A stretch of 64,000 nt of DNA from Lawsonibacter asaccharolyticus (GTDB lineage: Bacteria; Bacillota; Clostridia; Oscillospirales; Oscillospiraceae). Location: NCBI GenBank assembly GCA_003112755.1, contig BFBT01000001.1, positions 372,001 through 436,000 on the forward strand, written 5' to 3'. This document shows, piece after piece, positions 30,876-40,561 of the stretch. The notes beneath the pieces were generated by a model, which ran no database searches, was not told the origin of the DNA, and worked only from the letters and a program-made list of their open reading frames with translations. Positions within the stretch are counted from its first letter, which is position 1, and each line of letters starts with the position of its first letter. The position numbers and the translations under genes were made by a program.

Positions 30876-32129
30876 TTACAAAATCGTGGTGATCTCCGCC
30901 CCCAGGGCGCGCAGGGCGGTATCCAGTCCGTCATAGCCCCGCCGGATGTACTTCAGCCCCGAGATTCGGGAGGTCCCCTCCGCCCCCAAGGCGGCCACTA
31001 CCAGCGCAGCGCCGCCCCGCAGGTCACAGCCCCGGACGCGTGCCCCGTGGAGCCTGCGCCCGTTGACCACTGCCACCCGGCCGGCTACCTGGATGTCAGC
31101 CCCCATACGGGACAGCTCATCTACATGGTGGTAACGGCTGGAAAAGATGTTCTCCACAAACATAGTGCTCCCAGTCCCGCCGGCCAGGGCGGCCATGAGG
31201 ATGGCCTGGGCATCGGTGGGGAAGCCCGGGTGGGGGGCGGTGCGCACTGGGCGGATAGCCCTCAAGGGGCTGTAGCAGGTCAGACGGATCTCCCCCGCCC
31301 CGGTCTCCACCCGGCAGCCCGCCTCCTGGAGTGCGCAGAGCACCGCTGTCAGGTGGTCCGGGTCCACTCCCGTGGTCACGATCTCGCCCCCCGCGGCTCC
31401 TACTGCGCACAGATAGGTCGCAGCGGCAATTCGGTCTCCGATTACGGTATGTTCCGCGGGGTGGAGGGGCAGTCCGCCCTCTATGGAGATGACCGGCGTC
31501 CCCGCCCCCTCCACCTGTGCACCCATGGCCCTCAGGAACTCCTGAAGGTCTACGATCTCCGGCTCCTGGGCGGCCCCCACCAGAGTGGTCCGGCCAGGAC
31601 AGCCACAGGCGGCCAGCAGGATGTTCTCTGTGGCCCCCACGCTGGGCAGGGAGAGGCACAGCTCCCGCCCCCGCATCTCCTTTCCCCGCCGGCACAGGAG
31701 GCTGCCCCCCTCCTCCCGGATCTCCGCCCCCAGCTGGCGCAGCGCGCCCAGATGGAGGTCGATGGGCCGTGGGCCCAGTTCGCAGCCCCCAGGGTAGGAC
31801 AGCTCCACCTCCCCCATCCGGGTCAGCAGCGCCCCCAGGAAGATCACAGAGGACCGCAGCTCCCCCATCAGGGAAGCGGGGATCACCGTCCCATCCAGCT
31901 CCCTCGCGTCCAGCGCGACGGTGTCCCCCTCCCTGCTCACCCCGCAGCCCAGCAGGCGCAGGATGTCCAGGGTAGCGGTCACGTCGGACAGGTCCGGACA
32001 GTTGTGGATCACGCTCTCTCCGGGGGCCAGCAGGGCGGCGGCCAGGATGGGCAGCACACTGTTCTTGGCCCCTTGAACAGCGAGCCGCCCCCGCAGGGGG
32101 GTTCCGCCGTTGATTTGATAACAGCTCAT
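30876..32129 (-). CDS. murA: UDP-N-acetylglucosamine 1-carboxyvinyltransferase
   Basis: A 417-residue enzyme that transfers enolpyruvate to UDP-GlcNAc, the first committed step of peptidoglycan synthesis. QGAKNSVLPILAAALL at residues 19-34 is the substrate-binding start of the EPSP/MurA fold. The reactive cysteine is Cys116 in GGCELGPRPIDLHLG, so fosfomycin could bind. Length and order fit MurA. The gene lies in the dcw cluster between murG and ftsQ. Confidence 0.96.
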   Translation of the reverse strand: MSCYQINGGTPLRGRLAVQGAKNSVLPILAAALLAPGESVIHNCPDLSDVTATLDILRLLGCGVSREGDTVALDARELDGTVIPASLMGELRSSVIFLGALLTRMGEVELSYPGGCELGPRPIDLHLGALRQLGAEIREEGGSLLCRRGKEMRGRELCLSLPSVGATENILLAACGCPGRTTLVGAAQEPEIVDLQEFLRAMGAQVEGAGTPVISIEGGLPLHPAEHTVIGDRIAAATYLCAVGAAGGEIVTTGVDPDHLTAVLCALQEAGCRVETGAGEIRLTCYSPLRAIRPVRTAPHPGFPTDAQAILMAALAGGTGSTMFVENIFSSRYHHVDELSRMGADIQVAGRVAVVNGRRLHGARVRGCDLRGGAALVVAALGAEGTSRISGLKYIRRGYDGLDTALRALGAEITTIL

Positions 32130-32187
32130 GGAATGGCCTCCAATCCTTTTGGATTCAGGTCATTCTATGGAAAAAAGCGGATCTTGG

Positions 32188-33306
32188 TTACTTCATCAGG
32201 GCCCGGAGGGTCCAGTAGATCTTCTCCCCTGCGTCGGGCACCGCCATAGCCGTCAGTGCCCGGACCATGTCATCCCGGCGGCGGCGGTCCCGCAGCAGAT
32301 GGTCCGCTGCGTCATAGAGGGTGTTCTCCACACAGTCCCGCTCCAGCAGCAGCACCGCGGCCCCCTGGTCGGCCAGCACCCGGGCGTTCTTCTCCTGGTG
32401 GTTGGCGGTGACGTTGGGGGAGGGGACCAGAATAGAGGGCTTGGCGATGGCGGTGAGCTCCGAGATGGTGGAGGCGCCTGCCCGACACAGCACCACATCG
32501 GCGGCGGCCATCACCAGGGGCATATCATAGATGTACTCCCGAACCTCGATGCCCGTGCCCTCCAGAGCCAGGCCCCGGCGGCCGATCTCCTCCTGCATCC
32601 AGCCGTAGTCCCGCCCGGCCCCGTGGATGTGGTGGAAGGGGGCTCCGTCATAGCATTCACGGGCAATGAACTCGCTCATCTTCCGGTTCATCACCTCCGC
32701 CCCCAGGGAACCCCAGTAGGACAGCAGAAGAGGCCGCTCATCGGTCAACCCCAGCTTTTCCCTGGCCTCCTGCCGGGTATAGCGGAAAAAGTCGCCCCGC
32801 ACCGGGGTTCCGGTGACCACCACCTTCTCCGGGTGGTCATAGTGGCTCCGGCTCTCCTCAAAGCCCACCATCACCCGGTCCACCACCTTGGACAATCCCT
32901 TGGTGGTCAGGCCGGGCACGGCGTTGGACTCGTGGATGGCGGTGGGGATGTGCCGCCGGGCGGCCTCCTTCACTACGGGGTAGGAGGCGTAGCCCCCGGT
33001 ACCCACCACCAGATCCGGCTGAAATTCGTCCAGGATGCGGGCCGCCTGCTGCTTGGATCGGACCATGTTCCGCACCGTGCCCAGGTTGTGGGCGATATCC
33101 GCCGGCGCGAAGGAGCGGTGAAAATTGGTGATGGTCACCGAGCGGATCTCATAGCCCTCTTTGGGGACCAGGTGGTTTTCCATCCCGCCATCCGCTCCCA
33201 CGAACAGGACCTTGCAGTCCGGATTCCGCTCCTGGAAGATCCGGGCCAGCGCCACCGCCGGATTGACATGTCCCGCCGTGCCGCCGCAGGTAAAAAGGAT
33301 ATTCAT
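32188..33306 (-). CDS. murG: UDP-GlcNAc:lipid I N-acetylglucosaminyltransferase
   Basis: A 372-residue GT-B glycosyltransferase that makes lipid II on the inner face of the membrane. CGGTAGHVNPAVALA at residues 7-21 is the membrane/acceptor loop. GTGGYASYPVVKEAA near 105 and HESNAVPGLTTKGLS near 127 are MurG signatures. CRAGASTISELTA near 276 binds the UDP-sugar. It has a normal length and a good ribosome binding site (GTGGAGTGA). It sits between ftsW and murA. Confidence 0.96.
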   Translation of the reverse strand: MNILFTCGGTAGHVNPAVALARIFQERNPDCKVLFVGADGGMENHLVPKEGYEIRSVTITNFHRSFAPADIAHNLGTVRNMVRSKQQAARILDEFQPDLVVGTGGYASYPVVKEAARRHIPTAIHESNAVPGLTTKGLSKVVDRVMVGFEESRSHYDHPEKVVVTGTPVRGDFFRYTRQEAREKLGLTDERPLLLSYWGSLGAEVMNRKMSEFIARECYDGAPFHHIHGAGRDYGWMQEEIGRRGLALEGTGIEVREYIYDMPLVMAAADVVLCRAGASTISELTAIAKPSILVPSPNVTANHQEKNARVLADQGAAVLLLERDCVENTLYDAADHLLRDRRRRDDMVRALTAMAVPDAGEKIYWTLRALMK

Positions 33307-33383
33307 GGTATCACTCCACTCTCTCGTTTAGGCCGAAGGCGCGCGCTCCGACGGGGCTGCCCCGCCGCCTGTCTTCCTCCGGA

Positions 33384-34592
33384 TCAGTCATTTTTGGGTG
33401 CAGGGATCTGTCTGGATATGCTCAATACGATCCCCATCTCCGCCAGCTGGATCATCAGCGCTGTTCCTCCGTAGCTGAAGAAGGGGAGGGAGATTCCGGT
33501 GTTGGGGATCAGATTGGTGACCACGCCCACGTTCAGGAAAACTTGGACCGCCAGCAGGGTGATAATGCCCACGATGGTCAGTGCTCCGAATTTGTCCCGT
33601 GCGTGGAGTGCCAGCCAGTACCCCCGCATGATCAGCAGGGAGAACAGGAGCAGCACCACCACCGCCCCGATGAATCCCAGCTCTTCCGCCACGATGGGGA
33701 ATACAAAGTCGTTTTCCGGCTCGGGGACATAGAGGAATTTCTGTCGGCTCTTGCCCAGCCCCAGGCCCAGCAGGCCGCCGGAGCCGATGGCCAGCAGGGA
33801 CTGCACCGTCTGAAAGCCGTCCCCCTGCCGCTGGGCCCATGGGTCCAGCCACAGATTGATGCGGGCCGTCATATAGGGGGTCTGGGTGATGATGAACCAC
33901 ATGGCTCCCGCCACCAGGGTCCCGCCGGCGGCGAACCAGCCCAGGCTGATCCCGGCAGCGAAGAGGACCGAGGCTCCCCCCGCCAGCACTAGGATGGTGC
34001 CCGACATGTGGGGCTCCATCAGCATCAGCAGGGCGATCACCATCAGGATGGCCCCATAGGGCACCAGCTCCAGAAAGCCGATGCGGTCCAGCCGCTCCAG
34101 CGTCCGGCCGGTGAGGGTGCGGCGGCTCCACTTCTTCTTTTTCTCTGTGTCCCGCTTGGACAGGCGGGTGGCAAAAAACAGGATCACCGCCACCTTGGCC
34201 ACCTCCGAGGGCTGGAACTGGATAGGGCCGATGCGCACCCAGCGCTTCACCTCATTGAGCTCCACTCCCAGGGGACTGAGGGCCAGCACCAGCAGGAGGA
34301 TAGCGGCCACGATGCCAGGTACGGACAGCAGTCGGAAAGTCTGGTAGTTGATCTTGGAGACAAGGAACATGACCACTACCCCAGCCGCGGCATAGACCGC
34401 CTGGTTTTTGATATATACCAGCGGGTCGCCGTCGTTGTAATAGGCCGTGGCAAAGGAGGCGGAGAACATCATGATGAGTCCCACGCCCAATAGAAGCATG
34501 GTCAGCATGAGAAAGGGCAGATCCAGCGGCCCCCGGGCCAGCTGTTCCTCCACCGTGAGGTCGCGCTTTGGTTTTCGGGCCACGAGGACCAC
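33384..34592 (-). CDS. ftsW: SEDS peptidoglycan polymerase FtsW/SpoVE
   Basis: A 402-residue integral membrane protein with about ten hydrophobic segments. It shows the SEDS features MMFSASFATAYYNDGDP near residue 41, RWVRIGPIQFQPSEVAKVA near 118 and LLGLGLGKSRQKFLYVPEPE near 270. FtsW/SpoVE polymerises glycan strands with a class B PBP. The SpoVD-type PBP of the same cluster is its natural partner. Start is GTG at 34592, and a second in-frame GTG at 34583 has better spacing to the GGGGG site. Confidence 0.93.
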   Translation of the reverse strand: MVLVARKPKRDLTVEEQLARGPLDLPFLMLTMLLLGVGLIMMFSASFATAYYNDGDPLVYIKNQAVYAAAGVVVMFLVSKINYQTFRLLSVPGIVAAILLLVLALSPLGVELNEVKRWVRIGPIQFQPSEVAKVAVILFFATRLSKRDTEKKKKWSRRTLTGRTLERLDRIGFLELVPYGAILMVIALLMLMEPHMSGTILVLAGGASVLFAAGISLGWFAAGGTLVAGAMWFIITQTPYMTARINLWLDPWAQRQGDGFQTVQSLLAIGSGGLLGLGLGKSRQKFLYVPEPENDFVFPIVAEELGFIGAVVVLLLFSLLIMRGYWLALHARDKFGALTIVGIITLLAVQVFLNVGVVTNLIPNTGISLPFFSYGGTALMIQLAEMGIVLSISRQIPAPKND

Positions 34593-34653
34593 CCCCTGTT
34601 CTGAGATACTGTGACAGTGACCCGCCGGAGAGAAAAGCGCTCCGCCCCGCCCG

Positions 34654-35640
34654 TCACATGGGATATCGGTTCATGACGCCCAGGAAGGCCAGCACGCAGA
34701 GGACCAGGGTGGCGCCGGAGAAAACGCAGAACAGCTTGGTCTCGCTCCAGCCCCCCAGCTCCAGGTGGTGATGAAGGGGCGCCATCCGGAAAAAGCGTTT
34801 GCCGTGGGTCGCTTTGAAGTAGATCACCTGGATGATATCAGAGAGAGTCTCCAGCACATAGATCAGTCCCACCAGAGGGATAACCAGGGGGACGTCCAGG
34901 GCAAAGGCCAGACCGCACACCGCCCCCCCCAGGAACAGGGAGCCGGTGTCCCCCATGAACACCTTGGCTGGATGGAAGTTATAGATCAGAAAGGCGGACA
35001 GGCCGCCCGCCAGGGCCGCAGACACCACCGTCAGGTCGCTGCGGTTGAACCAGGCAGACACCGCCACATAGAAGAGGGCGACGGGGATGGTGACCCCGGT
35101 GGCCAGCCCGTCGATGCCGTCCGTCAGGTTCACTGCGTTGACGGTAGCCACCATGACGAAGGCGGCGAAGATCATATAGACCACCCATGGCATGGCCAGC
35201 TCCACATTAAAAAAGGGGATGTACAGACTCGGGGTCAGATATCCGTAGTTGCGCAGCAGCACGGTGAACGCCACCGCCGCCGCCAGCTGGAGAAGAAATT
35301 TCTGCAGGGCCGTCAGCCCCTCGTTGGCGTGATGGCGCAGCTTTTGAAAGTCATCCACAAAGCCAATGGCTCCAAACACCAGAGCGAAGAGGTACACGAA
35401 GAGATAGATAAAGTTCCCCCGCTGGATCTCTTCCCAGCCCGCGGTCACAATGGCCACCCCGATCCCCAGGATAAACATCAGTCCGCCCATGGTGGGCGTT
35501 CCCTGCTTGGACATGTGCCAGGTGGGTCCGTCCTCCCGGATGCTCTGCCCCGCTTTCCACTTGCGCAGCAGGGGGACCAAGATCTGTCCCGCAATAAAGG
35601 TCACTCCAAAGGCCACGATAAAGCTGAGAATATATGACAT
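34654..35640 (-). CDS. mraY: Phospho-N-acetylmuramoyl-pentapeptide transferase
   Basis: A 328-residue membrane enzyme that joins UDP-MurNAc-pentapeptide to undecaprenyl phosphate, giving lipid I. GPTWHMSKQGTPTMGGLMF near residue 39 and VNLTDGIDGLATG near 170 are the MraY signatures. FMGDTGSLFLGGAVCGLA near 230 holds another catalytic Asp, and MAPLHHHLELGGWSE near 293 closes the active site. The start at 35640 follows GGAGGGTGG. murF, usually just upstream, is missing. Confidence 0.96.
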   Translation of the reverse strand: MSYILSFIVAFGVTFIAGQILVPLLRKWKAGQSIREDGPTWHMSKQGTPTMGGLMFILGIGVAIVTAGWEEIQRGNFIYLFVYLFALVFGAIGFVDDFQKLRHHANEGLTALQKFLLQLAAAVAFTVLLRNYGYLTPSLYIPFFNVELAMPWVVYMIFAAFVMVATVNAVNLTDGIDGLATGVTIPVALFYVAVSAWFNRSDLTVVSAALAGGLSAFLIYNFHPAKVFMGDTGSLFLGGAVCGLAFALDVPLVIPLVGLIYVLETLSDIIQVIYFKATHGKRFFRMAPLHHHLELGGWSETKLFCVFSGATLVLCVLAFLGVMNRYPM

Positions 35641-35704
35641 AGCTGCCACCCTCCAGGCATTCTTTCTCTTGGGTATCACACACAGGTCTGTGCTCAATGG
35701 CGTA

Positions 35705-37219
35705 TTATTTTACCACATACGCAGGGACTTTTCCACCGTTTTCTGTCCCCTGTCCCTGCTTTTTTCCCGCGCCTTCCCGCTGGCCGCGGAAATAGCCGGC
35801 CACGACTTCCCGTTCGTCCAGGTGGTACTGGACGCCGTTGATCTCCTGATAGGTCTCATGCCCCTTTCCAGCCAGCACGACCACGTCCCCCGGGCGCGCC
35901 TGGGACAGGGCCCAGCAGATGGCCTCCGGACGGTCGGGCTCCACGTGGCACTGGGTGTCCATCCCCTCCATGCCCGGCAGGATATCCTCGATGATATCCT
36001 CCGGCCCCTCGGTGCGTGGGTTGTCAGAGGTGACCACCACCAGGTCAGCCAGCTCGGCGGCCACCGCCCCCATGAGGGGGCGCTTGCCCCGGTCCCGGTC
36101 TCCGCCGCAGCCGAACACACAGATCAGCCGGCCCGCAGTGAAGTCCCGGGCGGTGGTAAGGATGTTCTCCAGGGCATCCGGCGTGTGGGCATAGTCGATG
36201 ATGACGGTGTAGGCCGTGGGGACAGGCACCACCTCCACCCGGCCCTTCACCCCCCGCACCGCACGCAGGGGGGCGGCCGCCTTGTCCAGCGGGATGTCCA
36301 GGCAGAGCCCGCATGCCAGTGCCGCCAGGGCGTTGTAGATGGTAAAGCCGCCGGGGATGGGCAGATGGACCCGGGTGATCTGCCCCCGGGCCACCGCCTC
36401 GAACTCCACGTGGCCGGGAAAGAGGCGGATGTTCTTAGCGGTCAGGTCCGCCGTGTCCTTGTTCTCAGAGTAGGTCAGGGAGGGGCAGGCGATCCGCTCC
36501 CGGTACCACCGGCCCGCCTCGTCGTCCAGGTTGAGCACCGCACGCTCCGACTGGCGGAACAGCCTCCCCTTAGCCCGCCGGTAGGCCTCCATGGTCCCGT
36601 GGTAGTCCAGATGGTCCTGGGTCAGGTTGGTGAACACCCCCGCCTGGAAGGTCAGTCCCTCCACCCGGCTCTGGGCCAGGGCGTGGGAGGAGACCTCCAT
36701 CACCACATGGGTGCATCCCGCGTCTGCCATGCGCCGTAGCAGCGCCTGGAGCTCATAGGGCTCCGGTGTAGTGCGGTGGGCGGGCAGCTCCAGGGCACCG
36801 ATTAGATTCCGGTTGGTGCCGATCAGGCCCACACGGGTCTTCAGCGCCCCTTCCAGCATGGCCTTGATAAGATAGGTGGTGGTGGTCTTCCCGTTGGTGC
36901 CGGTGACCCCGATCAGGGTCATCTCCTCCCCCGGGTATCCGAACCAAGCGGCGGACACCCGGGCCAGGGCGGTCCTGGGGTCTGGAGTGGAGAGCCAGCT
37001 CCCTGTCCGGGGCGGCTCCCGGCACAGGATGGCGGCGGCGCCCTTTTCCAGCGCCTGGGCCACATACCGGTGTCCGTCTGTCTTGGACCCTGAGAGCGTC
37101 ACAAACAGGGCGCCCGGCTCCAGGGTCCGGCTGTCATACGATATGGAATTTATTTCCATATTCAGGTCGGCGTTGCCCCCCGTGAGGGGGACGCCGGCGA
37201 GCAGATCTCGCAGCTTCAT
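35705..37219 (-). CDS. murE: UDP-MurNAc-tripeptide synthetase, meso-diaminopimelate type
   Basis: A 504-residue Mur ligase that adds the third stem-peptide residue. The P-loop is GVTGTNGKTTTTYLIKAM near residue 109. VSSHALAQSRVEGLTF near 180 and DYAHTPDALENIL near 345 are family motifs. DNPRTEGPEDII near residue 402 contains the DNPR signature of enzymes that add meso-diaminopimelate, predicting an A1gamma-type wall. Start at 37219 after GAGGGGTGA. It is upstream of mraY in the same operon, 64 bases apart. Confidence 0.95.
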   Translation of the reverse strand: MKLRDLLAGVPLTGGNADLNMEINSISYDSRTLEPGALFVTLSGSKTDGHRYVAQALEKGAAAILCREPPRTGSWLSTPDPRTALARVSAAWFGYPGEEMTLIGVTGTNGKTTTTYLIKAMLEGALKTRVGLIGTNRNLIGALELPAHRTTPEPYELQALLRRMADAGCTHVVMEVSSHALAQSRVEGLTFQAGVFTNLTQDHLDYHGTMEAYRRAKGRLFRQSERAVLNLDDEAGRWYRERIACPSLTYSENKDTADLTAKNIRLFPGHVEFEAVARGQITRVHLPIPGGFTIYNALAALACGLCLDIPLDKAAAPLRAVRGVKGRVEVVPVPTAYTVIIDYAHTPDALENILTTARDFTAGRLICVFGCGGDRDRGKRPLMGAVAAELADLVVVTSDNPRTEGPEDIIEDILPGMEGMDTQCHVEPDRPEAICWALSQARPGDVVVLAGKGHETYQEINGVQYHLDEREVVAGYFRGQREGAGKKQGQGTENGGKVPAYVVK

Positions 37220-37316
37220 GGTGTCACCCCTCAAGGGTGGGTTTCATTTTCTTTAAGAGGTGCCAAATAAGGAAAGACCGCCGCAAAAAATCAGGTCTTT
37301 CTCCGCCTGTGTCTTC

Positions 37317-39755
37317 TTATCCGTCGTAGAGGTATCCGTCCTCCACCTGAGGTGTGCTGAACGTGACGTCTACGATGGTGCCGATGGCCGCAGTCTCTCC
37401 GCCGGCCACGCTCTGGCCCTGAGCCTTGCTGGAGGAGCCCAGATAGGTGGCCGCTCCCGCTGCCCGCATGAAGAACCCGGCAGACTCCAGCTTGGAGCGG
37501 GCCGCTGTGAAGCTCATCCCGGTGACGTCGGGCACGGTGCCCGTCTCCTCCGGCTCCGCGCCGCCCAGATAGAGGATCACGGTGCTCTCACCGGGGATGA
37601 CGGAGCCGGCCGCGGGCACCTGGGCGGTGACTGTCTCGCCCTCACCCACGGTGCGGGAGTCCAGCCCCTTCTTTTCCAGGGCAGCCTCCGCGTCGGCGGG
37701 GGTCATCCCGGTGACCTTGGGAGTCTGGAGGTCGGCCAGGGCCGCCTCGTCGGCGGTGTACTCCTTCTCCACTCCCAGATAGTCCAGGATCTCGCCGATC
37801 AGCTTGCCCGCCATGGGGGCACCCATGTTGCCGCCGCTGATGTAAGTACCGGTGGTGCCGATGCTGCTCCCCTCCGCAGACCGGGCTGGGGTGTTGTAGG
37901 CCAGCAGGACCAGGATCTGGGGGTCGTCGGCGGGGGCGAAGCCCATGAAGGACACCACCACCTCGCCGGGGACGGTGGTCTCCGAGGTGCCCGTCTTGCC
38001 GCCGATGGTGTAGCCCGCCTGGCGGGCATTCTTGCCGGTGCCCTTCTCGGCCATCACCACGCTGGTGAGGATCTCCCGGCACTTGTCGCTGGTCTCCTGG
38101 CTGACCACCTGCCGCACCACGGTGGGCTCCGTGTTCTCCACCACCGTGCCGTCGGCGGCCGTCACCGTTTGGACCACATAGGGCTGGAGCAGCTTGCCGC
38201 CGTTGATGGTAGCGGCGAAGGCTGTGATCATCTGGATGGGGGTGACGGTGAATCGCTGACCGAAGGAGCCTACCGCCAGGTCCACGCCGGTCATGTCAAT
38301 TTTCTCCCAGATATTCCCATCCTCTTCTCCATTCAAATCGATATTTGTAGGCTCCTTCAGTCCGAAAGCCTCGAAATACTCATAAAACTTTTCGATGCCC
38401 AGCCGCTGGCCGATCTGCATAAAGGCCGGGTTGCAGGAGTTCTGCACCGCCTCGGCCAGGGTCTGGGTGCCGTGGCCCGGCGCCTTTTTGGAGCAGCTGA
38501 TAGGCTTTGGCCAGCCCTCCACCATGTAATAGCCGGGGCAGTAGAAGGTATCGCTCTCTGACACCACGCCTTCCTCCAGTGCTGCGGCCAGCACCAGGGC
38601 CTTGAAGGTGGAGCCCGGCTCGTAGGTGTCGTTCACCGCCTGGCTCCTCCACTGCTTGTTCTGGGCCGTGCCTGTGGCGGCGTTCACCGCCTCCTGGTAG
38701 ATCTCCTCGTCGGTCTTGCCCTCCGCCTTTTCGCCCTGCCGCTTCTCCAGCTCGGCCTGCACATCGGCCTCCACCTGGGCCCGCAGGCTCTCATCCCGGA
38801 TGGTCCCGTACTGGTTGGGGTCGTAGTCCGGGGAGCTGGCCATGGCCAGCACTGCCCCGGTCTGGGGGTCCAGCACGATGCACCAGCCGCCCCGCTGCAC
38901 GTCATAGGCCTTGATCCCCTCCTCCAGGATGCGCTCGGCATAGGACTGGATGGTGGTGTCGATGGTCAGGGTCAGATCGCAGCCGTCCTCTGCGTCCACA
39001 TACTCGGAGTAACTGTCGTACATCTCCACGCCGGTCCCGGTGCGGGTGGTGACTACCCGGCCCACCGTGCCCTCCAGCACATCGTTGTAGATGGCCTCTA
39101 CACCGTAGGCGCCTCCCTCGCTGTTGCAGAAGCCCAGCACATGGGCCGCCAAGTCGCCGTAGGGGTAATACCGCTTGGTGGTGGGGGTGAGGTACAGGAA
39201 ATGAGACAGCTTGTTTTCCGTGATAAAGGCGCGCAGCTGTTCCGCCTGCTCCTTCTCGATGTTGGTCTTCAGGACCTCATACTGGGAGTAGGTCCGCTCC
39301 AATCGGTCCGCCAGAGCCTCCCGGTCCAGGTCCAGCACGGCCAGCACGCCGTCCAGCACCAGGTCCTTCTTGGCCTGGAGGGCCGCCTGATAGGCTGTCA
39401 GGTCCGCATTGCCCTCCTCATCCTTGTATTTGGACTCGTCCACGCTGGCCTCCAGGTCCCTGGGAGACAGGATCAGGTTGTAGACGGTGGCTGACATGGC
39501 CAGCACGTCTCCGCTGCTGTCGTAGATGCTCCCCCGGAAAGCAGCTACCTCCACATCCCGTGTCTGCTGCTCCACCGCCTCAGCCTGATACTCCTCATGG
39601 TGGACGATGGCGATGTTCCACAGCTGGCCGATCAGCGGGATGAACAGACCCACGCCGCACACCAGCATCAGAAAGACCGTGCGACGGAATATCTTGCGCT
39701 TGGAGCCGCTCTCCCGTCCACTGCGGCCGGTATTTCGTTCTCTGCGATCGTCCAT
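37317..39755 (-). CDS. spoVD: Class B penicillin-binding protein with PASTA domains (SpoVD/PBP2B type)
   Basis: An 812-residue transpeptidase. A basic tail and one membrane segment (about residues 25-45) lead to the dimerisation domain. The active-site serine is Ser382 in PGSTFKAL, and KTGT begins at Lys587. SCNPAFMQ marks the SxN region. Two PASTA repeats lie at about 675-740 and 745-805. It cross-links peptidoglycan together with the SEDS polymerase. In spore formers the PASTA-bearing protein at this place acts in cortex or division. The last residues are acidic and tyrosine-rich. Confidence 0.93.
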   Translation of the reverse strand: MDDRRERNTGRSGRESGSKRKIFRRTVFLMLVCGVGLFIPLIGQLWNIAIVHHEEYQAEAVEQQTRDVEVAAFRGSIYDSSGDVLAMSATVYNLILSPRDLEASVDESKYKDEEGNADLTAYQAALQAKKDLVLDGVLAVLDLDREALADRLERTYSQYEVLKTNIEKEQAEQLRAFITENKLSHFLYLTPTTKRYYPYGDLAAHVLGFCNSEGGAYGVEAIYNDVLEGTVGRVVTTRTGTGVEMYDSYSEYVDAEDGCDLTLTIDTTIQSYAERILEEGIKAYDVQRGGWCIVLDPQTGAVLAMASSPDYDPNQYGTIRDESLRAQVEADVQAELEKRQGEKAEGKTDEEIYQEAVNAATGTAQNKQWRSQAVNDTYEPGSTFKALVLAAALEEGVVSESDTFYCPGYYMVEGWPKPISCSKKAPGHGTQTLAEAVQNSCNPAFMQIGQRLGIEKFYEYFEAFGLKEPTNIDLNGEEDGNIWEKIDMTGVDLAVGSFGQRFTVTPIQMITAFAATINGGKLLQPYVVQTVTAADGTVVENTEPTVVRQVVSQETSDKCREILTSVVMAEKGTGKNARQAGYTIGGKTGTSETTVPGEVVVSFMGFAPADDPQILVLLAYNTPARSAEGSSIGTTGTYISGGNMGAPMAGKLIGEILDYLGVEKEYTADEAALADLQTPKVTGMTPADAEAALEKKGLDSRTVGEGETVTAQVPAAGSVIPGESTVILYLGGAEPEETGTVPDVTGMSFTAARSKLESAGFFMRAAGAATYLGSSSKAQGQSVAGGETAAIGTIVDVTFSTPQVEDGYLYDG

Positions 39756-39937
39756 CCTGGGGTCTCCTCCTCTGGGTCCGTTTCCCTGCTTTGCCGTGCG
39801 TTCCGCTGCTCTGCCTTGATAATCTGAGGCGCAAGAAAAGCTCTCTTTTCTTGCGCCCCCTTGCTCCGGGCGCGGGGGGAGCCCCTTCCGCCCGGTCTAT
39901 CTCTTTCGTCCACCCATGGATCACTATATGCGGCGGG

Positions 39938-40492
39938 TCACCGGAAATATTCGATCAGACTGGAGATGATCTCCTCCAGCCCCGCCAGCAGGCCCGGGAT
40001 GCCGGTCTTGGCGTCCTCCTGCCCGTACACCACCACGCTGTCAGGCTCGGACAGATCGATATACTCCACCTGGTCACCGGTGGGCCGGATCATGGTATCT
40101 CCCACAGCCGCCTGGATCCGCTCCATGTCAAATACCTTCTCATACTCTGCGCTGAGCGTAGCGTTCTCCGTCTGGAGGGTGGTCAGTTCACTGCGCAGGG
40201 TCACCACCTGGTCAGTCAGCACGGCGCACTGGGTGTAGCTCAGCAGCAGCAGGGCGGCGAACACCCCCACTGCCAAAAAGCCGATCACCGCGAATACCGA
40301 GGCCTGCCCCGCCTCTCGGACCTGGACCTGGGTACGGGTGAGGACCCGCTCCCTGGGGCGGACCCGGGGCTTGGGACGGAGCACCTCCTCCCGCCTCGGC
40401 GCCCGGACAGCGGTGCCGTCATAGGCGGGGGCGTAGGCCACACTGCCATAGGTTCGGTATGAGCTTAGCTGACTGCGCCGGCGGGTGGCCAT
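39938..40492 (-). CDS. ftsL: FtsL-like cell division protein
   Basis: A 184-residue bitopic protein with a long basic cytoplasmic region (about 75 residues with RPKPRVRPRERVLTR). One membrane segment, ASVFAVIGFLAVGVFAALLL, is followed by a coiled coil (VVTLRSELTTLQTENATLSA). This is the architecture of FtsL, which bridges FtsQ/DivIC and FtsW-PBP. The sequence is poorly conserved across bacteria, so the call relies on structure and position between rsmH and spoVD. ATG at 40492 is preferred over 40501 by spacing to GGAG. Confidence 0.82.
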   Translation of the reverse strand: MATRRRSQLSSYRTYGSVAYAPAYDGTAVRAPRREEVLRPKPRVRPRERVLTRTQVQVREAGQASVFAVIGFLAVGVFAALLLLSYTQCAVLTDQVVTLRSELTTLQTENATLSAEYEKVFDMERIQAAVGDTMIRPTGDQVEYIDLSEPDSVVVYGQEDAKTGIPGLLAGLEEIISSLIEYFR

Positions 40493-40561
40493 GGCATTCA
40501 CTCCATTTCTCTTCAGTATCCTTTATAACACACATATCACAGACGACCGCAGAGTCGTTTT

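Noticed and set aside
30693..33474. Long plus-strand open frames antisense to murA and murG
   Set aside because: They are His/Gly/Gln-rich shadows of conserved cell-wall genes and show no start signal or family motif.
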